Source of the DNA: Halarcobacter sp.
Lineage (GTDB): Bacteria; Campylobacterota; Campylobacteria; Campylobacterales; Arcobacteraceae
Length of the DNA stretch: 64,000 bases
Direction of reading: 5' to 3'
Assembly (NCBI GenBank): GCA_030145305.1
Contig: JAQYVX010000005.1
Span: 1-64,000, forward strand
The translations under genes and the position numbers were made by a program. Within the stretch, counting starts at the first letter, position 1, and every line of letters starts with the position of its first letter. Positions 8,687-17,929 of this stretch are shown piece by piece. A model generated the notes under the pieces. The model made no database searches and was not told the origin of the DNA. It saw only the letters and a list, made by a program, of their open reading frames with translations.

Positions 8687-10060
8687 TTATATCGATGTTA
8701 ATTTTATGCTATATAAAATATTGTTGTACTCTTTTGAAAACTCTTTTTCAATAAGATTTATTCCAAAGTCTGGATCTTCATTTAATTTTTTGAACATATT
8801 TATATAGGCATCCCACATTTGATATTTTTTTGGCATTAATGCATTTAATTGACCATTTGTTTCAAAGTGATATTCCAAACTTTTTGGAGAGAATTTTAAT
8901 GCAGCTATATTTACAAGGTTTTTACTTGATCTGTGTAAGGCGATATTATGAATATCCAATTCTTTAAAGGATTTCTTTACTGCTTCAGAAATTTTTATAT
9001 CATTACTATTTCTACTTTCTAAGATATTTAAAGCATGTTGCCCCATTTTAATTGGATTAGAATCTTTATGTGAAGGACTATTTTTACTTATTAATAAATC
9101 ACCTTTTATTTTTTCTTTTGTATTTAAAGAATTTTTTAATCCTTCTAAACAATTTATTACAATATCAGATATTTCTGTCAAAATATAATCTCTATCTTCT
9201 TGATTTAAAGAACTTAATTCAATACCTAGTTTTTTTTCAATTACAGAAATGCTATGTTCTGTTTCTTCTTTTGATAAACTTGGTTTTACTTTTACTGGCT
9301 CTTCAATTACTTCTTCTTCAATTATTTCTTCTTTTTCAATAATTACTTCAGTTATCTCTTCTCTTTGCATCGTTGTTTCTTCTGGTTTAATTAATTCAGG
9401 TTCGATAACTTCTGTAAAATTTTTAACATTGATATGTTCATTAAGGGGATTTGAATATGTTCTATCATCAACGAAATCATTGTCTAAAATAGTTGTTTCA
9501 GTATTACTAAAAGGATTTAAATCGTCATTTTTACCATCTTTTTTTTCATTAAACATATTCATAACATTTGAATTAAATTCATTATCATCATCTGGAATAA
9601 TAAAAGAATTATTCATAATATTGGAATCTTCTAAAATAAAATCATCAAGAAAATCATCGTCATTTGGTATTAATTGAGTATTTAATTGCTTAGTATTTGT
9701 ATAATCATTATTACTAATAATATCCTCTTTAGAATAGTCGTCATCAATAAACCTAGCTTGAATTTCATAATCACCAATAATAAATATATCTGTTGAATTA
9801 ATTTTAATTGATATGTTTTTTGGTAATTTTTTATATGGATATTTTAAATAAGTTCCATTTGTACTTTGGTCTTTAATAAAATAAATTCCATCTTTAAATT
9901 CAACAAGAACATGATTACTTGATATATAATTCTTTCTATCAGTTAATGTCCAATCTGAATCATCAGAACGCCCTATTGAACCACCTGTCATGTTAAAATG
10001 AAAGTTCCTTTTTTCAGGGATATCTTTACCATTTTTTATTAGGTCAAATATTAATTTCAT
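8687..10060 (-). CDS. tagH: FHA-domain T6SS regulator (TagH/Fha-like)
   Basis: This protein probably receives the phosphate signal from the operon's kinase and promotes T6SS assembly. The N-terminal FHA domain (about 20-110) has the phosphothreonine-binding signature GRSDDSDW, SSNHVLVEF and DQSTNGTYL. A long, acidic, low-complexity linker follows (about 110-265), rich in D, N and E, with Thr residues that could be phosphorylated. The last 190 residues form a helical domain whose PKKYQMWDAYINMFKKL segment is typical of T6SS FHA proteins. It lies between the 43-residue lipoprotein gene and tssJ. Confidence 0.9.
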   Translation of the reverse strand: MKLIFDLIKNGKDIPEKRNFHFNMTGGSIGRSDDSDWTLTDRKNYISSNHVLVEFKDGIYFIKDQSTNGTYLKYPYKKLPKNISIKINSTDIFIIGDYEIQARFIDDDYSKEDIISNNDYTNTKQLNTQLIPNDDDFLDDFILEDSNIMNNSFIIPDDDNEFNSNVMNMFNEKKDGKNDDLNPFSNTETTILDNDFVDDRTYSNPLNEHINVKNFTEVIEPELIKPEETTMQREEITEVIIEKEEIIEEEVIEEPVKVKPSLSKEETEHSISVIEKKLGIELSSLNQEDRDYILTEISDIVINCLEGLKNSLNTKEKIKGDLLISKNSPSHKDSNPIKMGQHALNILESRNSNDIKISEAVKKSFKELDIHNIALHRSSKNLVNIAALKFSPKSLEYHFETNGQLNALMPKKYQMWDAYINMFKKLNEDPDFGINLIEKEFSKEYNNILYSIKLTSI

Positions 10061-10063
10061 TAA

Positions 10064-10195
10064 TTATTTACCTTTTAATGATTTTATCTCTGGATTTACT
10101 TGATACAAGGGCTTATAAGTTTCATTAAAACTTGCACATCCCATAAAAGATAAAATTATTAGAATATTTGTTAGAAATAAAAGTTTTTTTAACAT
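10064..10195 (-). CDS. 43-residue lipoprotein encoded inside the T6SS operon
   Basis: I do not recognise this gene. The frame runs from ATG at 10195 to TAA at 10064 and encodes 43 residues: a basic start (MLKKLL), a hydrophobic stretch, a lipobox FMGC (Cys 20), and a mature peptide of 24 residues ending in LKGK. A strong AGGAG ribosome site lies about 6 bases before the ATG, inside the end of clpV, and the ATG overlaps the clpV stop by 7 bases. Its own stop is 3 bases before the FHA gene. The ribosome site, tight packing and signal sequence argue that it is real. By size and design it resembles the VirB7-type mini-lipoproteins of type IV secretion. A role in the T6SS envelope complex is inference. 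Confidence 0.72.
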   Translation of the reverse strand: MLKKLLFLTNILIILSFMGCASFNETYKPLYQVNPEIKSLKGK

Positions 10196-12753
10196 TTTTT
10201 CTCCTGATTATGTATTATTGAAATTTTGTTTTGATCATCAATAGATAAGTCAATTGAATCTATTTTTATCTTATCTATACTAGATTTTAAAATATGTTTT
10301 GAAAGTTTAGGCATGATATTTGTATTTATAATTAAATCTATATTTCTAGCCCCTGTATCTAAAGTATTGGATAAAGAAACCACATAATCAAGTAAACTAT
10401 CATCAATATTTAATCTAATTTCTTTTTTATTTAATTGTTTTTGAATAGTTTCTAGCTTCAATTTAGCAATTTCTTTTAAGGCACTATTTTTTAAATTAAA
10501 ATATGGAATAACGTTCATTCTTCCTAACAATGCTGGTTGTAAATATTTTGATAAAATTGGTGTAATCTCTTTTGTCATATTTTCTAATGTTATATCATTT
10601 TGAGATATACACATATTAGTAATTTCTTCTGTTGCTAGATTTGAAGTCATGATAATTACTGTATTCTTGAAATCAATTGCTCTTCCTTCTCCATCATTTG
10701 CAATTCCTTTATCAAATATCTGATAAAACAAATTTAAAATATCTGGATGAGCTTTTTCTATTTCATCTAAAAGAACAACTGAGTAAGGTTTAATCCTAAC
10801 TGGGTCTGTTAATTGTCCACCATCTCCATATCCTACATAACCAGGAGGGGAACCAATTAGCCTTGAAACAGTATGTTTTTCTTGGAATTCTGTCATATTA
10901 ATTGTTGTAATAAACCTTTCTCCACCATACATTAAATCCGCAATAGCTAAGGCTGTTTCAGTTTTTCCTACTCCACTTGGGCCTACTAATAAAAATACTC
11001 CTGCTGGCGAATTTTCATTTTTAAGTCCTGAAATAGAAATCTGTAAAAAAGTATTGATATATGAAATTGCTTCATCTTGACCAATGACTCTATTTTTCAT
11101 TTTTTCTTCAAGTTCCATTACTGTTTGTATTTGTTCTTGAACCATATTTCCTAAAGGAATTCCCGTCCACGAGGAAATAACTTCTGCAATTTGTTCTTTA
11201 GTAACATTTTTATAGATATAAGAACCTTCTTTTTGTAGTTCTTCTAGCTCTTTTGTTAAAACTTTTAATGATTCTTTATCATTATTTGTATCATTAATTT
11301 TTTGAAGAAGCTCTTTTTGTTCATTCCAATTTTTTTCAATTAGTAAAATTTCTTCTTCAATTATATTAATTTCTTCTTCTAAAATAGAAACTCTTTTGGA
11401 ATAATCTTTTATTAAATTATCATCATCTCTTTTTAAATAATCAATTTCTCTTTGCTTCTCAATTACTTCAGTACGTAGTTTTTGTAAGGCATAAGGAATA
11501 TTTGTTTTACTAATTTTTACATTAGCACAAGCTGTATCCAATACATCAATAGCTTTATCAGGTAATTGTCTTCCTGTAATATATCTAGCAGAAAGAATAG
11601 CCGCAGAAGTTAAAGCTTCATCTTCAATATAAACATTATGAACTTCTTCGTATTTATTAGCAATACCTCTTAATATTGTTATTGCTTGATCAATGGTTGG
11701 TTCTAAAAGATTAATTTTTTGGAATCTTCTAGATAAAGCAGGATCTTTTTCAAAATATTTTCTATATTCAAGCCAAGTTGTTGCAGCAATAGTTCTTAGT
11801 TGCCCCCTTGCAAGAGCGGGTTTTAGTAAATTTGCAGCATCTCCTCCACCTTCATTTCCCCCTGCTCCAATTAAAGTATGAGCTTCATCAATAAAAAGAA
11901 TAATAAATTGCGTATTAGCTTGAATTTCATTTATGACTGCTTGTAATCTTCTTTCAAATTCACCTTTTACACTAGCTCCTGCTTGTAATGCACCTAAGTC
12001 TAAAGATAAAATTTGTGCTTCGTAAAGATGATCGGGAACTTCTTTATTTATAATTTTAAGGGCAAGTCCTTCAACCACAGCAGTTTTCCCAACTCCTGCT
12101 TCACCTACTAAAATAGGATTATTTTTTCTTCTTCTTAATAAAATATCCACAGCTTGCTTTATTTCATCATCTCTACATAAAACAGGGTCAATTTTCCCTT
12201 CTTTTGCAAGTGTTGTTAAATTAGTAGTGTATTTTTCTAATTCAGAAGCCGAAGAAACTTTTTTATTGTTATTACTACTTAGTTTTTCAATTGCTTGATT
12301 ATTTAAACCTATGATTAATTCTTTAGCTTCATCAAATTTTATATCTCTAAGAAGTTTGAAATAAGCAGTGTTCCCATATTTTAGTTGATTATCAAAAAGA
12401 GACAAAATCAATGAAGATTCACTTATTTCATTTGATGATAATGAGACTCTTGACATAACATATGATTCTTCTAACCATTGAACTAAAAGTGTAGAGAATA
12501 TGGGATTAGTACTTTCTGTTACAGATATTTTTGTACTTGCTTGTAGGGCGTTAAAAACTTCCTGAGAATCAATTTTATAATGCTCTAAAACAGTATTAAA
12601 AACACTTGTATTATTTTCTACCATTGAATACAAAATATCTTCTATTAATATCTCATTTCCACCTCTTGAAATACACCTTTGAGCAGATTGTTCTAAGTAT
12701 TTTTTCGTATTTATATCTAAAGAATTAATCATCTCTTTTAATTCTAGTTTCAT
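10189..12753 (-). CDS. clpV: TssH (ClpV) sheath-recycling AAA+ ATPase
   Basis: ClpV disassembles contracted TssB/TssC sheaths so that they can be reused. The 854-residue protein has an N-terminal Clp repeat domain (about 1-160) and two AAA+ modules. The first carries Walker A GEAGVGKTAVVEG and Walker B FIDEAHTLIGAGG; the second carries GPSGVGKTETALA and LLDEIEKAHPD. Between them is a coiled-coil middle domain rich in E and K. The LIGSPPGYVGYGDGG pore-loop region is intact. The presence of ClpV separates this system from the Campylobacter jejuni T6SS, which as I recall lacks it. Confidence 0.95.
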   Translation of the reverse strand: MKLELKEMINSLDINTKKYLEQSAQRCISRGGNEILIEDILYSMVENNTSVFNTVLEHYKIDSQEVFNALQASTKISVTESTNPIFSTLLVQWLEESYVMSRVSLSSNEISESSLILSLFDNQLKYGNTAYFKLLRDIKFDEAKELIIGLNNQAIEKLSSNNNKKVSSASELEKYTTNLTTLAKEGKIDPVLCRDDEIKQAVDILLRRRKNNPILVGEAGVGKTAVVEGLALKIINKEVPDHLYEAQILSLDLGALQAGASVKGEFERRLQAVINEIQANTQFIILFIDEAHTLIGAGGNEGGGDAANLLKPALARGQLRTIAATTWLEYRKYFEKDPALSRRFQKINLLEPTIDQAITILRGIANKYEEVHNVYIEDEALTSAAILSARYITGRQLPDKAIDVLDTACANVKISKTNIPYALQKLRTEVIEKQREIDYLKRDDDNLIKDYSKRVSILEEEINIIEEEILLIEKNWNEQKELLQKINDTNNDKESLKVLTKELEELQKEGSYIYKNVTKEQIAEVISSWTGIPLGNMVQEQIQTVMELEEKMKNRVIGQDEAISYINTFLQISISGLKNENSPAGVFLLVGPSGVGKTETALAIADLMYGGERFITTINMTEFQEKHTVSRLIGSPPGYVGYGDGGQLTDPVRIKPYSVVLLDEIEKAHPDILNLFYQIFDKGIANDGEGRAIDFKNTVIIMTSNLATEEITNMCISQNDITLENMTKEITPILSKYLQPALLGRMNVIPYFNLKNSALKEIAKLKLETIQKQLNKKEIRLNIDDSLLDYVVSLSNTLDTGARNIDLIINTNIMPKLSKHILKSSIDKIKIDSIDLSIDDQNKISIIHNQEKKC

Positions 12754-13745
12754 TATTTTCCTTTTTGTGCAATAATTATATTTTCATCAAAGTTGGAATT
12801 ACCTATCCAACTATTAATACCTAAGTATGTTTTTCCATGCTCGTCTAAAATTAATTTTTTCTTATTTTCTTTTTTTATCTCAAAACATACATCATGTTCA
12901 AGAGGTTCGTTTAAAGAAAATGAAATCAAATTATTTAACTCTTCCATTTTTTTACCTAATACGCTATATTTAATTAAATCATCATCCTTCGCATCTTTTA
13001 ATAAAATCCTAAACTTTGCATTTTTACTTACAATTGATTCTCCAATTAAAAAATCTGAACCTAAAGAAATATTCTTATTACCTAATGAAGAATATTGCCA
13101 AGAAGGAATATTATATTTTGAAGTAATACATTGGATTATTTCTATATTGTCGTGTGATAAATAGTGCCTAATCACTGCTTTTAAAGTACCAGCTGATTTA
13201 TGTTTCATACTCAAAATCCCAATATAAGGAATAAGTTTTTGTAAGTTAAGTGATGAATTTTTTAAATCAATATTTGAATATAATCCTAAAAAAGAGAGAA
13301 TATATTTTGAGAATCTATCTTTTAAATCATGTCTATATTGCACATAATATCTATGTTTTTTCCATATAGGATAAACAAATTTTTGTAGATGATGATTAAA
13401 TAAATTTAAAAAATCATGTAAAATCATATCTGAGTCAACACTATCTAAAACCATTTCCGTAAAATGAGAAGGCATAGGGGAAGAACTACCAAAAATTCCT
13501 AGAAAATTTAGTTTTATTTGAACTTTTACTTCATTATCAATTTCAATAAAGTTTATATTATTAATTTCAGTTTTTTGAAAAGCTAAACTAGGATTTGCTT
13601 GAAATATGATTTTTTTGTAAAGTTCATCAAAATCTTTATTTGGATAAATTCTTTTTAAATAAGCACATACAATTCTTATGGATTGAGGTAAAGTATAATT
13701 GAAAGTAGACTCTTTAATTCTATTATTTATGCTAGTTATATTCAT
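12753..13745 (-). CDS. tssG: TssG T6SS baseplate protein
   Basis: TssG forms the baseplate wedge with TssE, TssF and TssK. The 330-residue protein has the family features: PQSIRIVCAYLKRIYP near the start, FLGIFGSSSPMPSHFTEMVL (about 80-100), DFLNLFNHHLQKFVYPIWKK, and IGILSMKHKSAGTLKAVIRH in the middle. The GSSSPMP stretch is the TssG counterpart of the usual G-x-x-G-x-L-P segment. It starts 7 bases after tssF and its stop overlaps the clpV start by one base. Confidence 0.92.
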   Translation of the reverse strand: MNITSINNRIKESTFNYTLPQSIRIVCAYLKRIYPNKDFDELYKKIIFQANPSLAFQKTEINNINFIEIDNEVKVQIKLNFLGIFGSSSPMPSHFTEMVLDSVDSDMILHDFLNLFNHHLQKFVYPIWKKHRYYVQYRHDLKDRFSKYILSFLGLYSNIDLKNSSLNLQKLIPYIGILSMKHKSAGTLKAVIRHYLSHDNIEIIQCITSKYNIPSWQYSSLGNKNISLGSDFLIGESIVSKNAKFRILLKDAKDDDLIKYSVLGKKMEELNNLISFSLNEPLEHDVCFEIKKENKKKLILDEHGKTYLGINSWIGNSNFDENIIIAQKGK

Positions 13746-13752
13746 GTTTTTT

Positions 13753-15525
13753 CTATATTAAGTTTTGTGAACCAAGTTTTGCTGGCCACTCATATATTTC
13801 TTTATTTTGCATATCCACAGTTAATTTATGGAAAGAGTTAATATTGCTATATAAAGAAAGAAATTCATTTAATATTGAGCAAAATAAATAAGCTTCGCCT
13901 ATACAAGAGAATTTATTTGAATCAATTTTTAAAAAAACATGAATACCTCTAATTGGTAAACCTTTGTCAATCATTTCACAAGTTTCGTAAGATATTTCTT
14001 CTAATCCTTTTAAGTTCATTGTTGTTTTCTCTTTTTGCTTCGTACTAAAAGCACCATAGAAATCATATGTCTCAATTATTGTTCTAAATGATTTTACATT
14101 ATCTATAGACAAATAATTTAAAGACATATTAGAAATAATTCTCCACAAAAAGTCACCTGCTATTGGTGGCGGATAACTTACAGAAGGAATTGTTATATTT
14201 TTAAAAGAAAGATTTTCACTATTTGATAAAGCATTTGCTACACAAATATCACCTAACAATAAAGTTGAAGGTAAATCTCTATTTGTGCATAATATTTTTA
14301 CAGAAACCGTAGCGTTTGTTTTTAAAAGACTATTTCGATTATCTGTAGATGCAAATCTTAAATAAGTATTTGTTCTTTCTCCATCTATTGAAAGTTTTAT
14401 TCTAGAAGAATAGTATTCGTTATCGTCATCTAAATGCTCAAAAGATTCAAAAGCTAGATAATCTTGGTAAATATTTTTGCTAGGAATCCATCCTCTAACT
14501 TTTTCAATAGAAAAAATCTCACTATGATTTTTATCTAATTCTGAAGGAACAATTAAAAATTCATCTTGTTCTTGATCTTTTCTAATTGGGACAGTATCTG
14601 TTTCAAAAAGATTAATAATAGGCGTACAATATAGAGAAAAGTGCTCTTTTCTCAAAGTTTCAGCATGTAAAAAACGTTTTGAAAAATGAATTTTGATAGT
14701 AAAGTTCTTACTTTTTGAAAGTATTTCATCTGAAATTTCAGATATCTTATTTAAATTCATAAAATCAACAAATAAATATTTATCTTTAAAGCAGAAAAAT
14801 TCTTGAAGTAAGATATAACCATCAAATACATTTAAAGGATAAGGAGTCATAGTTTCAAGGGAATTAAAACCAACAGGAGAAATAGAGTTTTTATCTAAAT
14901 TAAACTCACTAATAGTTCTTTCATCTTCATCTTCTATAGAAATTTCAATCTCTTCAACATGATTTGTTAAAAAAAGATATAAATCTTGAGCTATAAATTT
15001 TGAACCACTTAGATACATTCTTAAATCGTTGAAAATAATATCAGCTAAAGTTCCTGATGTGGTCATATTCATTTTTAATTCAAGAGAACTCTTTTTACCA
15101 TGAATAAAATAATTTACATCTATTAATTCAAGAGGCATAACAATAGTATCGTAGGTGGTTCTAAATTTACATTGAAAAGAATCTGATTTGTTTTTACTTA
15201 AAACTTCGGTGTTCTTTTTTATCTTGATATTATTAACAGAATTTTTTATGGCAGAATATTGAATGATACTATATGAAGGTATTGGCCTTACATAATTTGG
15301 CCATAATAATTGTACTAAAGTATGTGCAACTTCAGGCAACTCTTGATTCAATTGTTGTTTTAATCTACCCGTTAAAAAAGAAAAACCTTCTAGAAGTCTT
15401 TCCACATCAGGATCTTGACCTTCTTTTGATAAATATGTAGAAAGCCCTGGGTTTTTCTTGGAAAACTCTGCTCCTAAAGTACGTAAGGAAGTTAGTTCTT
15501 CTTTATAATAATCATTAAATGCCAT
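13753..15525 (-). CDS. tssF: TssF T6SS baseplate protein
   Basis: TssF is the large wedge subunit of the T6SS baseplate. The 590-residue protein begins with the family's typical FNDYYKEELTSLRTLGAEFS and PGLSTYLSKEGQDPDVERLL segments, followed by LLEGFSFLTGRLKQQL and LVQLLWPNYVRPIPSYSII. The C-terminal part holds GIHVFLKIDSNKFSCIGEAY and an F-L-Y-S motif. It overlaps the end of tssE by 11 bases, so the two are likely translated together. Confidence 0.95.
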   Translation of the reverse strand: MAFNDYYKEELTSLRTLGAEFSKKNPGLSTYLSKEGQDPDVERLLEGFSFLTGRLKQQLNQELPEVAHTLVQLLWPNYVRPIPSYSIIQYSAIKNSVNNIKIKKNTEVLSKNKSDSFQCKFRTTYDTIVMPLELIDVNYFIHGKKSSLELKMNMTTSGTLADIIFNDLRMYLSGSKFIAQDLYLFLTNHVEEIEISIEDEDERTISEFNLDKNSISPVGFNSLETMTPYPLNVFDGYILLQEFFCFKDKYLFVDFMNLNKISEISDEILSKSKNFTIKIHFSKRFLHAETLRKEHFSLYCTPIINLFETDTVPIRKDQEQDEFLIVPSELDKNHSEIFSIEKVRGWIPSKNIYQDYLAFESFEHLDDDNEYYSSRIKLSIDGERTNTYLRFASTDNRNSLLKTNATVSVKILCTNRDLPSTLLLGDICVANALSNSENLSFKNITIPSVSYPPPIAGDFLWRIISNMSLNYLSIDNVKSFRTIIETYDFYGAFSTKQKEKTTMNLKGLEEISYETCEMIDKGLPIRGIHVFLKIDSNKFSCIGEAYLFCSILNEFLSLYSNINSFHKLTVDMQNKEIYEWPAKLGSQNLI

Positions 15526-15931
15526 CTTTATATATTTTCACTTTTCCATTTTTTAATAAATCTGCTTTAAAATTTATTTTTTTACTTTTTCCATTTACCA
15601 CAAGATAACCTTCAATAAATATATTCATTTGATTTAATGTTAGTTTCTCTCTTGAAACCCCTACTTTTGTTTTATAAAGCCTAGGTTCATACTTTTTAAT
15701 ACAAATTTCAGAATGTGATTCAATTAATTCAATTGAATCCTTCATACTCAAATTTATATTATTTAAATCAGGTCGTCCATAATCTTTTGCAATTTCAGCA
15801 CTTCCTGCATTTGTAGAAAAAATCCGTGAAAGATTATTAGCAATGGAGGCATAAATTGCCTCTTCATTACTTTTGAATCCGTTTTCATTGAATTCACTAG
15901 ATAATCTTTCAAATAGACTTCCTTTATACAT
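15515..15931 (-). CDS. tssE: TssE (gp25-like) T6SS baseplate protein
   Basis: TssE is the T4 gp25-like baseplate subunit that starts sheath assembly. The 138-residue protein has the N-terminal GSLFERLSSE motif, the ANNLSRIFSTNAGSA segment followed by KDYGRPDLN (the conserved turn in this family), and the LIESHSEICIKKYEPRL helix that carries the family's basic end. Its ATG lies 4 bases after the tssC stop. Cytoplasmic. Confidence 0.93.
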   Translation of the reverse strand: MYKGSLFERLSSEFNENGFKSNEEAIYASIANNLSRIFSTNAGSAEIAKDYGRPDLNNINLSMKDSIELIESHSEICIKKYEPRLYKTKVGVSREKLTLNQMNIFIEGYLVVNGKSKKINFKADLLKNGKVKIYKDGI

Positions 15932-15935
15932 AAAA

Positions 15936-17414
15936 TTAGTCTTTATCTAATTTTCCAACTAAAGATAATTCAAAACTTGCACCCATGTATTTAAAGTGAG
16001 GTCTTAATGAAATTCTTACTTTATACCAACCTGGATCATCAGCAACATCTTCAACATTTATTGCTATATCTTTAAAAGGTCTTTTACTTCTAATCTCAGC
16101 ACTTGGATTTTCTTGATTTGCTACATATTGTTTAGCCCATTTATTAAGCTCTCTTTCTAAATCTGCTCTTTCTCTCCATGAACCAATATGTTCTCTTTGT
16201 AAAACTTTTATATAATGAGACATTCTAGTAATTGCAAATAAATAAGGTAATTGAGTACCTAATTTATAGTTTAACTGTGCTTCATTCCCTTCTGGTGTAT
16301 TTGGGAATATTTTTGGTTCTTGTGCAGAGGTTGCAGCAAAGAATGCAGCAGAGTTACTACCTTTTCTCATAATTAGAGGAATAAATCCTTGTTCTGATAA
16401 TTCAAATTCTCTTCTATCTGATACAAGTACTTCAGTAGGAATTTTCATCTCAATATCACCCATACTCTCAAATGTATGAACAGGTAAGTCTCTAACTTCT
16501 CCACCAGATTTTGGACCTATAATATTTGTACACCATCTAAAGTTTGCAAAACTGTCTGTTAGTTTACTTGCAAATGGATAAATTGTATTTCCCCATAAAT
16601 AATCTTCATGATCTTTAGAAACATTTTCTTTATAAACAAAGTTAGAAATTGGATTGTCTTCTGGATCATAAGGAGCTCTTAATAAAAATCTAGGAAGTGT
16701 TAATCCAACATATCTAGAGTCTTCATTTTTTCTAAATCCTCTCCAAGCTGCAAACTGAGGTGAACTCATTACATCTTCAATATCTTTTAAATCAGGTAAT
16801 CCTTCAAAACTTTTTAATCCAAAGAATTTAGGACCAGCTGCTGCTATAAAAGGAGCATGACTCATAGCTGAAATAGAAGCAACTTTATTTAAAAACTTAA
16901 TATCTACATTTGATGGAGACAATTCATAATCTGCAATAATTGTTCCAACTGGTTCACCACCAAATTGACCATAACCACTAGTATAAACATGTTTATATAA
17001 ACCAGTTTGAGTAATATCTAAGCTCTCTTCGAAATCTTCCATTAAATCTTCTTTAGAAACATTTATTATTTCCATAAGAATATTTTGTCTAAAGTCAGTT
17101 CTTTCTACTAGCATATATAATCCACGCCATTTTGATTCTAAAGCTTGGAATTTTTCGTGATGTAATATTTCATCCATTTGATCAGATATTTTTTCATCTA
17201 TTTCTGCAATCATCTTATCAATGATTGATTTATTTACTTTTTCATCTTCATTGTCTGATTTAATTAATTCTTCTATTAATGCCCCTACTCCTGACTTTAC
17301 AACGCCGTAAGTATCATCTTCTTGAGTAAGACTTGTTTGAGCTACAATACTGTCTAATAGACTAAGTTGTTCTAAGTTACTCTCATTTTGAACTATTGAT
17401 TCTTCTGTTGACAT
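15936..17414 (-). CDS. tssC: TssC (VipB) T6SS contractile sheath, large subunit
   Basis: TssC forms the contractile sheath with TssB. The 492-residue protein is strongly conserved: KWRGLYMLVERTDF (about 95-108), SGYGQFGGEPVGTIIADYEL, FIAAAGPKFFGLKSF, WRGFRKNEDSRYVGLTLPRF, RAPYD, and a C-terminal PGWYKVRISLRPHFKYMGAS sheath handshake region. The N-terminus carries the helical segment recognised by ClpV in other systems. It lies 18 bases after tssB. Confidence 0.97.
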   Translation of the reverse strand: MSTEESIVQNESNLEQLSLLDSIVAQTSLTQEDDTYGVVKSGVGALIEELIKSDNEDEKVNKSIIDKMIAEIDEKISDQMDEILHHEKFQALESKWRGLYMLVERTDFRQNILMEIINVSKEDLMEDFEESLDITQTGLYKHVYTSGYGQFGGEPVGTIIADYELSPSNVDIKFLNKVASISAMSHAPFIAAAGPKFFGLKSFEGLPDLKDIEDVMSSPQFAAWRGFRKNEDSRYVGLTLPRFLLRAPYDPEDNPISNFVYKENVSKDHEDYLWGNTIYPFASKLTDSFANFRWCTNIIGPKSGGEVRDLPVHTFESMGDIEMKIPTEVLVSDRREFELSEQGFIPLIMRKGSNSAAFFAATSAQEPKIFPNTPEGNEAQLNYKLGTQLPYLFAITRMSHYIKVLQREHIGSWRERADLERELNKWAKQYVANQENPSAEIRSKRPFKDIAINVEDVADDPGWYKVRISLRPHFKYMGASFELSLVGKLDKD

Positions 17415-17432
17415 AAACTTCCTTTATAAATT

Positions 17433-17921
17433 TTATTCTTTAGAACTTAAATTTAGTTCTGACATTAACGCATCTCTTTCTTCTTTACTTGAAATTGCAT
17501 TTTCTATTGCTTTTCTAAATGCTGGAACATTTCCTAATGGACCTTTTAAAGCCATTAATGACTGTCTTAACTCCATTAAAACTTTCATTTCTGGAACATT
17601 TTCAACAATTTTCTCAGGTGAAAAATCTTTAATACTATTAATATTTAAATCAATATTTAGTGAAGAATCTTCTTCCTCGATTAATTTATTATCAACATTA
17701 AAAGAGACTGATAAATTTTGACCTTTTAAAACATCATTGAAATTACTTTTATCAATTTTTATTGCTTTTCTATCTTCAACAGGAATCTTTTCTTCATTTG
17801 GATTATATTCTCCAAGTAAGGTAAGTTTATATGGTATTTCTACATCTTCATTCATATCTCCCGTAGCTGGTTTATATGTAACGTTAATTCTTTCTTTTGG
17901 TGACTCAGATTGTTTATTCAT
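17433..17921 (-). CDS. tssB: TssB (VipA) T6SS contractile sheath, small subunit
   Basis: TssB pairs with TssC to build the sheath. The 162-residue protein carries the family's RINVTYKPATGDMNEDVEIP start, KLTLLGEYNP, a VEDRKAIKIDKSNFNDVL segment, and a helical C-terminus with LRQSLMALKGPLGNVPAFRK, the GPLGN turn being typical. It lies 8 bases downstream of tssA and just before tssC, as in most T6SS operons. Confidence 0.96.
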   Translation of the reverse strand: MNKQSESPKERINVTYKPATGDMNEDVEIPYKLTLLGEYNPNEEKIPVEDRKAIKIDKSNFNDVLKGQNLSVSFNVDNKLIEEEDSSLNIDLNINSIKDFSPEKIVENVPEMKVLMELRQSLMALKGPLGNVPAFRKAIENAISSKEERDALMSELNLSSKE

Positions 17922-17929
17922 TTCTTCTC

